This document shows, piece by piece, positions 29,504 to 38,649 of a DNA stretch of 64,000 nucleotides. The stretch is taken from NCBI GenBank assembly GCA_020629155.1, contig JAHDDW010000010.1, forward strand, positions 59,734 to 123,733, in the 5' to 3' direction. Within the stretch, counting starts at the first letter, position 1. Every line of letters begins with the position of its first letter. The notes below the pieces were generated by a model. The model worked only from the letters and a program-made list of their open reading frames with translations. It ran no database searches and was not told the DNA's origin. The position numbers and the translations under genes were made by a program. Source of the DNA: Acidimicrobiales bacterium (GTDB lineage Bacteria; Actinomycetota; Acidimicrobiia; Acidimicrobiales; SZUA-35).

Positions 29504-30871
29504 GTGTCAGCCATTAGAAATGTTCTTCGTACGCCAGATCTGCCAGGCAAGATCTTGTTTACTTTGCTAATTATTGGGGTGTACCGTTTAGGTACACAGA
29601 TCCCAGCTCCAGGTGTCGACCTTGATCAGATCGAGACGCTTAGTGGAAGTAGTGCAGAGGGTGGGCTTTTTGCTTATCTTGCTATCTTCACTGGTTCAGG
29701 TATTGGTTTATCGCTTTTTGCTTTGGGAATTCTGCCCTATATCACTTCGTCAATTATCATTCAAATTCTGACTGTTGCAGTGCCGAAGTTAGAAGAATGG
29801 CAAGCTCAGGGAGCTGTTGGGCAACGCAAGATAAACCAATGGACGCGCTATATCGCTATCGCTTTAGCGCTTGTGCAAAGTACAGGGTATGTTTTCCTTA
29901 TCCAAACGAGTCCTGAGCGGGCTTTCGGTGTTGCTGCGCAAATCTTCCCACAAGATGCGCCTTTCTTAACCTTCGTATTGGCTGTCACATGTATGACTGT
30001 TGGAACAGCCATTGTTATGTGGCTTGCAGAGCTTGTAACGCAAAAGGGGATTGGCAATGGAATGTCAGTTATCATCTTTGCTTCAGTTGTTGCAACTGTT
30101 CCTGCATTGGGTGGCAGAATCTTTCGAGACAGAGGGCTTGTCTGGCTGCTAGTAGCCTTTGTTGCGCTTGTTATTCTTTGCGCTGGGATTGTTTTTGTAG
30201 AACAAGGACAACGACGTATCCCCGTCAACTTCGCTAAGCGAGTGGTAGGGCGTAAACAATATGGTGGCAATAACTCCTATATCCCGCTCAAGGTGAATCA
30301 AGCAGGTGTGATTCCTGTGATCTTTGCTAGCTCGCTGTTTCAGCTTCCATCTTTTTTGACGAGTCTTCTGCCAGTAAGCGAACAGCAGTTTAACCCCGAT
30401 GGAACTCCTGCGCTACAGCCAGATCCTAATTGGGCTGATCGAGTAAATAGTTTTGTTGTGAATAACCTCAACAACCCGCAGGGGCCTGTATACATTGTCT
30501 TCTTTGGTTTGTTAATCGTAGGGTTCGCATATTTCTACAACTCGATAGCATTTGACCCTGTGCAGCGAGCTGATCAAATCCGTAAACAGGGTGGATTTAT
30601 CCCTGGCATACGTCCTGGACATCAGACTGAGACCTATCTAGCAAAAATTCTTAACCGTGTAACACTTCCTGGGGCTATCTTCCTTGCCTTAATCGCTGTT
30701 ATTCCGTCGGCGTTACTTGCAGAACTTATTGATATTAATACCCCTGGAAGCTCTGGACTTCTAGGCTTCGGAGGTATTTCTGTTCTGATTGGTGTGGGTG
30801 TCTCACTCGAAATTATGAAGCAGATAAACAGCTTGTTAATGGCTAGAAACTATGAAGGTTTCTTAAAATAG
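29504..30871 (+). CDS. secY: Preprotein translocase subunit SecY
   Basis: SecY is the channel of the Sec translocon in the cytoplasmic membrane. The 455-residue protein has ten hydrophobic segments, beginning with KILFTLLIIGVYRLGTQIPA, and the family signature GIGLSLFALGILPYITSSII (about 67-86). The GTG at 29504 follows a GAGGAG site. It is the membrane protein normally embedded in the spc operon. A Thr/Pro-containing insertion near residues 290-330 widens one periplasmic loop. Confidence 0.98.
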   Translation: MSAIRNVLRTPDLPGKILFTLLIIGVYRLGTQIPAPGVDLDQIETLSGSSAEGGLFAYLAIFTGSGIGLSLFALGILPYITSSIIIQILTVAVPKLEEWQAQGAVGQRKINQWTRYIAIALALVQSTGYVFLIQTSPERAFGVAAQIFPQDAPFLTFVLAVTCMTVGTAIVMWLAELVTQKGIGNGMSVIIFASVVATVPALGGRIFRDRGLVWLLVAFVALVILCAGIVFVEQGQRRIPVNFAKRVVGRKQYGGNNSYIPLKVNQAGVIPVIFASSLFQLPSFLTSLLPVSEQQFNPDGTPALQPDPNWADRVNSFVVNNLNNPQGPVYIVFFGLLIVGFAYFYNSIAFDPVQRADQIRKQGGFIPGIRPGHQTETYLAKILNRVTLPGAIFLALIAVIPSALLAELIDINTPGSSGLLGFGGISVLIGVGVSLEIMKQINSLLMARNYEGFLK

Positions 30872-30903
30872 AAGCGTTTGATCTGTTAGGCAGGGGGTTA
30901 ACC

Positions 30904-31488
30904 ATGGGATCTACAATGAGTCTGGTTTTGTTTGGTCGGCAAGGATCAGGCAAAGGAACGCAATGCGCGCGATTAGTCGAGAAATTCGGTCTTATCCATT
31001 TAAGTACTGGCGATATTTTGCGTGAAAATATTAGAAACAAGACTGAGCTAGGTTTGTTTGTAGAGCCTATTCTCAGTCGTGGTGGACTGGTGGATGATGC
31101 AACAATCCTTGCACTTATTGAAGACCGTCTTGAAAAAAGCGATATCAAAGAATCAGGCTTTGTTCTCGACGGTTTCCCTCGGACGTTAGCTCAATCTGAA
31201 TCGCTTGTTAAAATGCTAGAACCCTCGTCTTTAGATGCTGTCATTAACCTAGAAGTAGGTATAGAAGAGGTTACGAAGCGTATGGAGCTTCGAGGCAGGT
31301 CAGATGATGCTGCAGAGGCGATATCGCAGCGATTGCAGCTATATGAGACTCAAACAGTTCCCGTCATTAAATGGTTTGACGAAAAAGGTTTGGTGGCTAC
31401 TGTGGATGGCGTTGGCTCAGAAGATCAGGTCTTTTCAAGAATCGTTTCTGCGTTATCAGAAAGAGGACTAGAGGTCGCTGTTTCGTAG
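30904..31488 (+). CDS. adk: Adenylate kinase, short-LID type
   Basis: Adenylate kinase interconverts ATP and AMP with two ADP. The P loop LFGRQGSGKGTQ spans residues 9-20. The AMP-binding STGDILREN and VLDGFPRTLAQ segments follow. The LID is the short form (RMELRGRSDDAAEAISQRL), without zinc-binding cysteines, as in mycobacterial enzymes. The 194-residue length fits. The ATG at 30904 is supported by a GGGGG-rich site; an ATG four codons on is possible. The usual neighbour map (methionine aminopeptidase) is absent between adk and infA. Confidence 0.96.
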   Translation: MGSTMSLVLFGRQGSGKGTQCARLVEKFGLIHLSTGDILRENIRNKTELGLFVEPILSRGGLVDDATILALIEDRLEKSDIKESGFVLDGFPRTLAQSESLVKMLEPSSLDAVINLEVGIEEVTKRMELRGRSDDAAEAISQRLQLYETQTVPVIKWFDEKGLVATVDGVGSEDQVFSRIVSALSERGLEVAVS

Positions 31489-31584
31489 TTTTTTGTGCAA
31501 CTTAGTATCTAACTTCTTCTAGAGGTTGGATGATGCTCGTAAAAGCTCTAGCATGGTTTCGCTGGGGTAACACTAGTATTTTCT

Positions 31585-31612
31585 TTGTTGCCTGGTTTGA
31601 AGTTCGTAATAC
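31585..31612 (+). promoter_or_regulatory. Candidate promoter of infA
   Basis: TTGTTG (31585-31590) and TAATAC (31607-31612) are 16 bases apart. The expected transcript start near 31619 is downstream of the TTG at 31616 and just at the GGAG that precedes a CTG codon at 31628, which bears on the choice of infA start. Confidence 0.5.
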
Positions 31613-31615
31613 TGT

Positions 31616-31852
31616 TTGGAGTCTGTTCTGCCTAAGAATAAAGAAGATACCATCGTGCTTGAAGGTACGATATTAGAAGCTTTGCCTGGAGCTACGTTTC
31701 AGGTTGAGTTGGAGAATGGTCACACAGTTTTGGGTCATATTTCAGGAAAGATGCGTAGACACTATATTCGCATCCTTCCTGGTGATAAAGTCCAGGTCGA
31801 GTTAACTCCCTATGATTTAACTCGTGGAAGAATTACTTACAGATATAAGTAA
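31616..31852 (+). CDS. infA: Translation initiation factor IF-1
   Basis: IF-1 is an S1/OB-fold protein that occupies the A site during initiation. The core [20 protein letters not shown], then [20 protein letters not shown] and [15 protein letters not shown], is unmistakable. The start is uncertain. The only standard upstream codon is TTG at 31616 (78 residues), but it would overlap the only GGAG site. A CTG at 31628, six bases after that GGAG, would give [14 protein letters not shown], closer to the usual IF-1 N-terminus. The next standard start (GTG at 31655) would remove conserved residues. The gene is followed by rpmJ. Confidence 0.93.
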   Translation: MESVLPKNKEDTIVLEGTILEALPGATFQVELENGHTVLGHISGKMRRHYIRILPGDKVQVELTPYDLTRGRITYRYK

Positions 31853-31912
31853 TCGTTAGTAGCAGTAAGGTGGGCGTCTAGGCGCCTTAGATGATGAGAA
31901 GTAGGAATTAGG

Positions 31913-32026
31913 ATGAAAGTTCGTCCAAGCGCTAAGCCAATGTGCGAAAAGTGTAAAGTGATTCGCCGTAAAGGCTGCGTCAGGGTTATTTGTAGTAATC
32001 CTCGACACAAACAAAGGCAAGGATAG
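31913..32026 (+). CDS. rpmJ: 50S ribosomal protein L36
   Basis: The 37-residue product reads [20 protein letters not shown] and ends [11 protein letters not shown]. It is the zinc-ribbon form of L36, with Cys11, Cys14, Cys27 and His32 as ligands. It stabilises domain V/VI contacts of 23S rRNA. It lies between infA and rpsM, the conserved order, and its stop is two bases before the rpsM start. Confidence 0.97.
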   Translation: MKVRPSAKPMCEKCKVIRRKGCVRVICSNPRHKQRQG

Positions 32027-32028
32027 AA

Positions 32029-32424
32029 ATGGCTCGTATAGCAGGTATAGATATCCCTAGGGATAAACGAGTGCTGATAGCACTTACATATGTTTTCGGA
32101 GTGGGTCTAACCACTTCCAAGAAAGCCTTGGAAGCTACTGGTGTTGATCCCAACACAAGAGTTAAAAACCTTACTGATGACGAAGTAACGCGAATTCGTA
32201 CCTGGCTTAACGGCGACGGTGACGATGAAAAAGCTATTCTGGTCGAAGGTGATCTGCGACGTCAGGTAAGTCAAAACATCAGTCGTAAAAAAGAAATTGG
32301 TTGCCACGCTGGCATCCGTCACCGTAAAGGCTTGCCTGTTAGAGGTCAGCGAACACAAACGAATGCCCGCACTCGTAAAGGTCCAAAGAGGACCGTGGCT
32401 GGCAAGAAGAAAGCAGCTGTATAA
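32029..32424 (+). CDS. rpsM: 30S ribosomal protein S13
   Basis: S13 in the 30S head contacts the P-site tRNA and the central bridge. The 131 residues start [20 protein letters not shown] and include the C-terminal basic [20 protein letters not shown] signature. An insert at about residues 58-66 (GDGDDEKAI) slightly lengthens the middle. It overlaps rpsK by one base. Confidence 0.98.
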   Translation: MARIAGIDIPRDKRVLIALTYVFGVGLTTSKKALEATGVDPNTRVKNLTDDEVTRIRTWLNGDGDDEKAILVEGDLRRQVSQNISRKKEIGCHAGIRHRKGLPVRGQRTQTNARTRKGPKRTVAGKKKAAV

Positions 32425-32807
32425 TGGCGACAACAACTCGACGAAAAAAAGTTAAGAAGAATGTCGCACATGGTGTGGCGCATATCAAGTCAAGCTTCAA
32501 TAATACCATCATTTCGATTACCGATCGAGAAGGTAACGTGCTCGCTTGGGCTTCTTCGGGAAATGTTGGATTCAAAGGTTCTCGTAAGTCAACTCCTTTC
32601 GCGGCGCAACTTGCTGCTGAAGCTGCTGCTGTTCGTGCAATGGAACATGGCATACGAAGAGTTGATGTTGAAGTTAAAGGTCCAGGTGCTGGTAGGGAAA
32701 CAGCTATTAGAGCTATCCAAAGCGCTGGAGTTGAAGTAACAGGTATTAAAGATGTGACCCCTGTTCCGCATAATGGTTGCAGACAAACGAAACGTCGGAG
32801 GGCATAA
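32424..32807 (+). CDS. rpsK: 30S ribosomal protein S11
   Basis: S11 lies on the platform at the mRNA exit. The 127-residue protein has [20 protein letters not shown], the [20 protein letters not shown] motif, and the C-terminal [18 protein letters not shown]. It is coupled by one-base overlaps to rpsM and rpsD. Confidence 0.98.
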   Translation: MATTTRRKKVKKNVAHGVAHIKSSFNNTIISITDREGNVLAWASSGNVGFKGSRKSTPFAAQLAAEAAAVRAMEHGIRRVDVEVKGPGAGRETAIRAIQSAGVEVTGIKDVTPVPHNGCRQTKRRRA

Positions 32808-33421
32808 TGTCACGTTATACAGGACCAAGAGCTAGAGTTTCACGACGTCTAGGAACAAATATTTTTGGCACCAAAGGTGAAGCGAACGCTTTGGAAAAGC
32901 GTCCATATCCGCCAGGCGAGCATGGGCGTGCTCGTACCCGTGGCGGAAATAATGAGTACTTGCTTCAATTGCAAGAAAAGCAGAAGGCTCGTTTCTCTTA
33001 TGGTTTGACCGAGCGACAGTTTCGTACTGTCTATAAAGAGGCTTCTCGTCGTTCTGGAGTAACAGGCGAGAACATGCTTATTCTTCTTGAACTACGTCTT
33101 GATAACGTTGTGTACCGCTCTGGTTGGGCGTCGACAAGACCGCAAGCTCGACAGTTCGTGGCGCACGGCCATGTTACTGTTAACGGTAAACGTGTTAACA
33201 TTCCTTCTTACCGAGTGAGTAAGGGTGACGTTATTGAAGTTAAAGAGAAGACTCGTGAGAACGCAATTGTAAAATGGAATCAGGAAATTCTTGACAGAAC
33301 AGCACCAGCATGGCTAGATGCCGAGGGTGAGTTCGGCGTCAAAGTGTATTCTGAGCCTTTGCGTGAGCAAATCGATATACCAATTCGTGAACAGCTAATA
33401 ATCGAGCTATACAGTAAGTAA
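32807..33421 (+). CDS. rpsD: 30S ribosomal protein S4
   Basis: S4 nucleates assembly at the 5' domain of 16S rRNA. The ATG at 32807 has a CGGAGGG site just upstream and gives [20 protein letters not shown] (204 residues); upstream in-frame codons belong to rpsK. The S4 RNA-binding domain is at LRLDNVVYRSGWASTRPQAR-QFVAHGHVTVNGKRVNIPS. No cysteine zinc motif is present near the N-terminus, so it is the zinc-independent form. Confidence 0.98.
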   Translation: MSRYTGPRARVSRRLGTNIFGTKGEANALEKRPYPPGEHGRARTRGGNNEYLLQLQEKQKARFSYGLTERQFRTVYKEASRRSGVTGENMLILLELRLDNVVYRSGWASTRPQARQFVAHGHVTVNGKRVNIPSYRVSKGDVIEVKEKTRENAIVKWNQEILDRTAPAWLDAEGEFGVKVYSEPLREQIDIPIREQLIIELYSK

Positions 33422-33461
33422 ACGGACCTGTTTATATAGGCCCCCCAACAAAAGGATACGC

Positions 33462-34412
33462 ATGCTGGTTATACAGCGTCCAACAGTAGAGCAATTAGAT
33501 AACGGTGAATCAAGCAAGGGTTCATTCGCCATAGGACCTTTAGAGCCTGGGTTTGGTCACACATTAGGTACGTCTTTGCGTCGTGCCTTGTTGTCATCAG
33601 TTCCTGGTGCGGCTATTACCTCAGTTCGTTTCGATGATGCCCTGCATGAGTTTGATACTATTGCAGGTGTCGTTGAAGATGTTACTGATGTTATTTTGAA
33701 TATTAAGGACATCGTTCTTAGCTACGAAAGCGAAGAAGAAGAGTCAGTCGTGCTCCGTCTGGACGCTCGTGGTCCTGGTAGCGTAACTGCTGGGGATATT
33801 TCTTGTCCACCAGAAGTGGAAATTCTAAACAAAGATTGCCATCTGGCTGAGCTTACTGACAAAGGACGCCTTGCTATAGACTTTACTGTTCATCGTGGCC
33901 GCAGCTGGTTGTCGTCTAAACGTGATCTAGCAACTGACACAATTGGAATTATTCCCGTTGATGCTATTTTTAGTCCAGTTCGACGAGTGAAGGTTGATGT
34001 TGAACCTACTCGTGTTGAGATGTCAACAGATTTTGATCAGCTTATTCTAGAGATTGAAACCGATGGTTCGATTGAGCCCCGTGAAGCTTTAGCTTCTGCA
34101 GGTGCTACAGTGCGATCTTTGGTTCAGCTTGTCGAAGAAATGAGCGACGAGCCCGAAGGTTTGACACTTGGTGAAGCTCCTTCTGCTTCTTCTGGCTCTC
34201 CTGATCTTGAACTTCCAATCGAAGATTTAGATCTTTCGGAGCGTCCGCGTAACTGTTTGAAACGAGCACAGGTTAATACAATCGGTGAGCTCTTAACAAA
34301 GAACCAAGACGATCTTTTGGCTATAACAAACTTCGGTCAAAAATCTCTTGATGAAGTAATTGATAAACTTGATGAGCGTGGTTTAACACTACGTGGCGTA
34401 GGAGTTAGATAA
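33462..34412 (+). CDS. rpoA: DNA-directed RNA polymerase subunit alpha
   Basis: Alpha dimerises to scaffold RNA polymerase and binds UP elements and activators through its C-terminal domain. The 316 residues comprise the N-terminal domain with [20 protein letters not shown] (about 28-47), a Ser/Pro-containing linker near 235-250, and a C-terminal domain with [20 protein letters not shown] and [18 protein letters not shown]. An AAAGGA site precedes the ATG. It overlaps rplQ by one base. Confidence 0.98.
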   Translation: MLVIQRPTVEQLDNGESSKGSFAIGPLEPGFGHTLGTSLRRALLSSVPGAAITSVRFDDALHEFDTIAGVVEDVTDVILNIKDIVLSYESEEEESVVLRLDARGPGSVTAGDISCPPEVEILNKDCHLAELTDKGRLAIDFTVHRGRSWLSSKRDLATDTIGIIPVDAIFSPVRRVKVDVEPTRVEMSTDFDQLILEIETDGSIEPREALASAGATVRSLVQLVEEMSDEPEGLTLGEAPSASSGSPDLELPIEDLDLSERPRNCLKRAQVNTIGELLTKNQDDLLAITNFGQKSLDEVIDKLDERGLTLRGVGVR

Positions 34413-34765
34413 TGCCTGGTACCCCCCGTAAATCTCGTCGCTTTGGCGGCTCAGCTAGCCATCAAAAAGCTATGATGGCTAACCTTGTAGCTTCTCTTGT
34501 TGCTGCAGATGGTATTGTTACTACTGAAGCAAAAGCTAAGGCTTTGCGTCCTGTAGCAGAGAAACTGATCACAAAGTCTAAAAAAGGTGGGCTTCATAAC
34601 TTTCGTCTAGTGCTTGCATATGTGCGTGATGTAGAGATGACCACAAAGATGTTTGATGAAGTTGGTCCACGATACGCTGACCGTCCTGGTGGTTACACTA
34701 GGATCTTAAAACTTGGTCCGCGTAAGGGTGACAATGCTCCTATGGCTAGAATAGAGCTTGTCTGA
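34412..34765 (+). CDS. rplQ: 50S ribosomal protein L17
   Basis: L17 lies near the tunnel exit. The 117-residue protein has the typical [20 protein letters not shown] start and the [34 protein letters not shown] end. The last 8 bases overlap the putative start of truA. Confidence 0.97.
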   Translation: MPGTPRKSRRFGGSASHQKAMMANLVASLVAADGIVTTEAKAKALRPVAEKLITKSKKGGLHNFRLVLAYVRDVEMTTKMFDEVGPRYADRPGGYTRILKLGPRKGDNAPMARIELV

Positions 34766-35561
34766 TTCAATAGTGGTAGGCCTAACTATCGCCTACGACG
34801 GAACTGACTTCCACGGTTTGGCACCTAATCCAGGTGTAAAGACGGTGGTTGGTGAAATATCGGTCGTTCTCAATGATTTGTTGGGATATATACCTGAAAT
34901 TATAATGTCTGGAAGAACTGACACTGGGGTACATGCCTGGGGTCAGATTCTTTCTTTTTCGGTGGATTGTTCTGATCGTTTAGGTTTGTATGCCGCAGCT
35001 TCAGCCGAGCGAGCTGGTTTGCTGCGTAAGCTGCGACAAGGGCTGAACAAGCGACTTGCTCCAATGGTTGTTGTACGAGATGTGCGAGTGATGCCATCAG
35101 ATTTTAGCGCACGTTTCTCTGCAAAAGCTCGCCATTATCGCTACAAAGTTTTGTCAAGCGACGTAGCTAATCCGTTTCTGGCAAGAACAAGTTGGTGGAT
35201 TCCTGAAGAGCTTGACGTTGAGGCTATGAATGAGGCGGCACAATATTTTGTGGGGGAGCATGATTTTTCGTCGTTTTGTCGCAAACCAAAACATAAGATC
35301 GAGCCGATATCGCCTCCTTCTTTAGTGAGACAAGTTCTCAACGCTTCTTGGGGCCAAGATGGTGACCTTCTAGTCTTCACCATCAGTGGTACGGCTTTCT
35401 GCCACCAGATGGTCCGTTCCTTGGTCGGGATGACTGTCGCTGTTGGGAAGAGAAAGCGGTCTGCTAATGAGATCCCTGACGTGTTAGCAGCCAAAGATAG
35501 GGCAGTGGCGGCACCGATAGCGCCGCCACACGGCCTAACGCTTTGGCAAGTCGACTATTAA
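34758..35561 (+). CDS. truA: tRNA pseudouridine(38-40) synthase TruA
   Basis: TruA isomerises uridines 38-40 in the anticodon arm of many tRNAs. The 267-residue protein has the catalytic motif [12 protein letters not shown] (the Asp is the nucleophile), the [16 protein letters not shown] segment and the closing [20 protein letters not shown]. The TTG at 34758 overlaps rplQ by 8 bases; a GTG at 34773 is an alternative. It is the last gene of the ribosomal block, the usual place in actinobacteria and Gram-positives. A repeat with a hairpin follows. Confidence 0.95.
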   Translation: MSDSIVVGLTIAYDGTDFHGLAPNPGVKTVVGEISVVLNDLLGYIPEIIMSGRTDTGVHAWGQILSFSVDCSDRLGLYAAASAERAGLLRKLRQGLNKRLAPMVVVRDVRVMPSDFSARFSAKARHYRYKVLSSDVANPFLARTSWWIPEELDVEAMNEAAQYFVGEHDFSSFCRKPKHKIEPISPPSLVRQVLNASWGQDGDLLVFTISGTAFCHQMVRSLVGMTVAVGKRKRSANEIPDVLAAKDRAVAAPIAPPHGLTLWQVDY

Positions 35562-35579
35562 GGCTACCCCTCTTTATTC

Positions 35580-35690
35580 GTTTGTATCGAATCGTTTTAC
35601 CAGAGAACCGCTAAAATCCGCATGGAAACGCCCCGAGCGGAGCGGAAATAGCGAGGGTATCTATACTAAACAGAGATGCCTATAAAAAGC
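35580..35690 (+). repeat. Dispersed repeat family A, copy 4, with terminator hairpin
   Basis: From TATCGAATCGTTTTACCAGA through CGCTAAAATCCGCATGGAAA to CGCCCCGAGCGGAGCGGAAA this stretch matches copy 5 (41399-41500) base by base with few differences. It ends in a hairpin GGTATCT (35656-35662) / AGATGCC (35674-35680). It lies between the convergent truA and DUF4913 genes, where it could terminate both. Confidence 0.8.
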
Positions 35691-35693
35691 TTG

Positions 35694-36098
35694 TTAGTTG
35701 AAGTCCACTAGATTCTCTGGGTCTAATTGATCGCCTAATTTAGTAGGTCCTGCGCATTGGCCAGGGTGGCATCGTCGAAATGGTCCGAATGAGCCTGTGA
35801 GACGGTCCATTAAGGGGTAAAAATGTCCTACAAGATAATTGATAGTTGACTGCCCACCATGATTAACCATATCTGCCGCACGGGCTTCTTCATAGCTACG
35901 CCAAAGACCCTCTAGAATAAGCATAGCTTGGGGATGATCAGCCCATTTTGAACACCATCGGACTGAACTTGAAGTTGTGTCCAGAACTGGAGCTTCAAAG
36001 TGGGGTTTAACAAACGTGTCAACAAATTCGTACACACTTTGTGCATAAAGATTGTTGCTACCTGAGTTATTTGTAGTGTCGTTAGATAAAGAAGTCAT
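35694..36098 (-). CDS. DUF4913 domain-containing protein
   Basis: The 134-residue protein has the actinobacterial DUF4913 pattern: a VRWCSKWADHPQAMLILEGL stretch, then WRSYEEARAADMVNHGG and LMDRLTGSFGPFRRCHPGQC. The function is not known; members are commonly found next to TraD/TraG-type ATPases and in mobile elements. It overlaps the coupling-ATPase gene upstream by 17 bases, so the two are co-expressed and translationally coupled. A conserved Cys/His set near the C-terminus (FRRCHPGQC) could bind metal, which is speculation. Confidence 0.8.
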   Translation of the reverse strand: MTSLSNDTTNNSGSNNLYAQSVYEFVDTFVKPHFEAPVLDTTSSSVRWCSKWADHPQAMLILEGLWRSYEEARAADMVNHGGQSTINYLVGHFYPLMDRLTGSFGPFRRCHPGQCAGPTKLGDQLDPENLVDFN

Positions 36099-38340
36099 CT
36101 GAATTTACTGGCGTTCCTTCTGTTTCGGATTGTTTTTTAGCTGAAGCTTTGCTTTCTTTGGACTCTAGCAAAGCGGCAGGTCTTTTCATGGTGCTAGGCG
36201 GAGCAGGCGGCCGCTTAGGCGATTTGGGTTGGTTCGAACGAGCATCAGGCTCAGGGTCGATTCCTAAACTAAGAAGCAGCTCGTCTAGATCGGCAGAAAG
36301 TGACGATTTGCGAGCAGCCATTGCCTCATCAGAATAGGAACCTGGATTTAAAGTGCTCGTCGATGTGGGCTCTGTTGCCCTAGGCGAGTCGTCTGTCTTG
36401 GCCTCCACTGGATAGCTAGAAGTTTGCGCTATCGCATGGTGTGTCGGGTTTTCTAACTCCCCAACATGGGATGCAGCCGATTGAAGGGCGGGTTTTTTGG
36501 TAATCCCAGCTGGCAAAGCAGGAGCAGAAGATAACCCAGTAGAATCCATCATGCGAGCTCTTGTTGTGATTAGATCAGCAACTTTTTTCTCATCTGAATT
36601 GAGCTCTTCTTTATGCGGCCCAGCGTAATAACGATCTTGATCTAACATAGCAGGTGTTGTCGCCGTTGCTAGTAAAAGCATCTTTCCAGATTCGATTGTG
36701 CGAATATCAGATGCAGGTAAAATACGTTCCTGACGGACAGTCACTGAATCTGAACCGTTGTCGCCTTTGGAAACAGTTTTAACGTCAACATCGATGTCGC
36801 CCACGAGCTTGGAAATGTCCTCAGCAAACGTCGCATCATCCATACCAGGGCCGATGAGTTTGATTGTCGCTGCGGCCCACATTTCTTTCCAAGCGTTTTC
36901 GCCCCACACCCGAACAGGTTGATGTGGGTTCTGGAAAATGGACATCACGCAAAGACCACGTGAACCATAGTGGCTATAGCCGCCAGGTAAACCAGGAATT
37001 TTACAAATGTTAGCAGCCTCATCAAGAACAGCCACGAGGGGAGGGTCTAGCCTTTGGCGATACTGTTTTGCCGCTTCATCAGCGCCCACATCGAAAACCC
37101 GTGAAGCGAAAGCGGCGATAAGTGGCGCAGCAGCAGAAGCAGATTTCTCATTCGACATGAGATAGAGTGTGTCTTCGCTGTGTACAAAATCGAGGGGCGT
37201 AAATTCGACGCGGTCATCGCTAGGGACAACCCACTGCAAAATTTTCTCAGATTTGAGTGCTACGGCAGCGTCACGTGCCACGGCGATAATGCCGCCGACT
37301 GTTTCGTTTGGCCCGTCGATCATAGCCGATAGGGCTTTAGCATGGTGAGCCTGGTTAGCAGCGTGGAGTCTGAAAACAGCCGCCATAGGCTCGCGCATAT
37401 CAAGCCATGAGTCAACTTCGCGAAGTGTGACAGGCGGCGATTTTTTTGTTGGTAAAGCAGCGGCAAGTAGCAGATACGCAAAATAGTTACGGCCTGATGA
37501 TTCAAAAAACTCGGCGTTGCCTCCACCTTTATCGTCGGCTTCTCGTTTGGCTAGAAACATCGAAGCTAGCTCCAACGCGGAATCAAAGTCTTCCACGTGA
37601 TCAAGTGGGTTCCAATACCACGTTGGATCTGCGAGCACGACCTCTTGAGGGTCAAACACCCAAATATTAGCGTTGGGATGGTCACGATTGCGTTTAGAAA
37701 CAGTAATTGAGTAAATATCTGACTTATTCGATGTGACAATAACAGGCCCAGGCGCAGAGATGATCTGAGGTACACCAACAGCGCTTGTCTTACCAGAACG
37801 AGGCGCCATAATAGCAAGCGCAACATCTTCCCAACCGCTGTAAAGTTTTTTGTTTTTCCATGACCCTATAGGCGCTCCAACGTCGTTGCTGTGAAGCTTT
37901 TTTGGATCAACACCATCAAGGGTACGAGGGCGTAACCGGACTGCCTCTTTCGCACGTTCAGCATAGGTGAACCTTTTAAGCTCTTTACCTTCAGCCAGTC
38001 CGTTGCCTGTTTTGTTTTTCCCGAAGCGGCTCCATAGCTTCATGCCGCCATAGAGAAGACCGAGGACAGCGCCAAGCACAAGAGTAATACATAAAATAAT
38101 AAGAATCGCGTTGACCTCTGGCCAGACGTGCCCTGGCCCTTTAATGATAAGGTCAAGCATCATTGTGATGCCAAATGGAGGCCTTGAGTTGGGCTTACCC
38201 GCAAGAGAGGTAGCCATAGCGCCGCCAAGCCAAATGACAAAGGAGATAACAAAAATAAGTGCTAACCCCCCTAGCATGATAGGGCCAGTGTCAACACCGC
38301 CTTTAGGCTTTCTATTAGATTCTTTGTATCCACCAGCCAT
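36082..38340 (-). CDS. TraD/TraG/VirD4-like coupling ATPase
   Basis: The 752-residue protein has two N-terminal membrane segments (about 20-45 and 77-98). A cytoplasmic P-loop ATPase domain follows, with Walker A APRSGKTS (179-186) and Walker B LVAVLDE (435-441), and then an about 150-residue Pro/Ser/Lys-rich, probably disordered tail. The family moves DNA or protein substrates into type IV secretion channels. In the window there is no relaxase, VirB4-like ATPase or integrase, so this is an orphan coupling protein, paired only with DUF4913. A GAGGTGAG site precedes the ATG. A chromosomal translocation role is as plausible as conjugation. Confidence 0.85.
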   Translation of the reverse strand: MAGGYKESNRKPKGGVDTGPIMLGGLALIFVISFVIWLGGAMATSLAGKPNSRPPFGITMMLDLIIKGPGHVWPEVNAILIILCITLVLGAVLGLLYGGMKLWSRFGKNKTGNGLAEGKELKRFTYAERAKEAVRLRPRTLDGVDPKKLHSNDVGAPIGSWKNKKLYSGWEDVALAIMAPRSGKTSAVGVPQIISAPGPVIVTSNKSDIYSITVSKRNRDHPNANIWVFDPQEVVLADPTWYWNPLDHVEDFDSALELASMFLAKREADDKGGGNAEFFESSGRNYFAYLLLAAALPTKKSPPVTLREVDSWLDMREPMAAVFRLHAANQAHHAKALSAMIDGPNETVGGIIAVARDAAVALKSEKILQWVVPSDDRVEFTPLDFVHSEDTLYLMSNEKSASAAAPLIAAFASRVFDVGADEAAKQYRQRLDPPLVAVLDEAANICKIPGLPGGYSHYGSRGLCVMSIFQNPHQPVRVWGENAWKEMWAAATIKLIGPGMDDATFAEDISKLVGDIDVDVKTVSKGDNGSDSVTVRQERILPASDIRTIESGKMLLLATATTPAMLDQDRYYAGPHKEELNSDEKKVADLITTRARMMDSTGLSSAPALPAGITKKPALQSAASHVGELENPTHHAIAQTSSYPVEAKTDDSPRATEPTSTSTLNPGSYSDEAMAARKSSLSADLDELLLSLGIDPEPDARSNQPKSPKRPPAPPSTMKRPAALLESKESKASAKKQSETEGTPVNSDDFFI

Positions 38341-38485
38341 AGAGTGCGCTCACCTCAAGCAAAAGACGTTGGTTAAGCGTTCATTCTTGCTTACCAAGAC
38401 TACTAGACTCCTATGATAGAGCACATATAGGGCTATGGACAATCAGCAGAAGGAAACTTAACGAATTTAGGCTGTCTCTAGATGT

Positions 38486-38622
38486 GTCATTCCCAGCTAC
38501 GACTGGGAATTTGCCAAGGAGAGATCCCCAATCAAGTTGGGGATGACGTGATCAAGTTGGGGGTGACGGGGGATCAAGTTGGGGGTGACGGGATCACGTT
38601 GGGGATGACGGGATCGGGGGTG
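38486..38622. repeat. Repeat family B array (right arm expanded)
   Basis: One palindromic unit TCATTCCCAGCTACGACTGGGAAT is followed by GATCCCCAATCAAGTTGGGG-ATGACG. About three and a half further copies of a 20-21 base unit, consensus GATCAAGTTGGGGGTGACGG, come next. Together with the surrounding bases it fills the 309-base gap between the coupling-ATPase gene and the next exported-protein gene; nothing else is seen there. Confidence 0.85.
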
Positions 38623-38649
38623 CTCTTTAGAATATGGCTTTAGTGAAAC

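Noticed and set aside
36082..38340. Integrated conjugative element or plasmid
   Set aside because: Only the coupling ATPase and DUF4913 are present. No relaxase, integrase, replication gene, tRNA or att repeat was found on either side.
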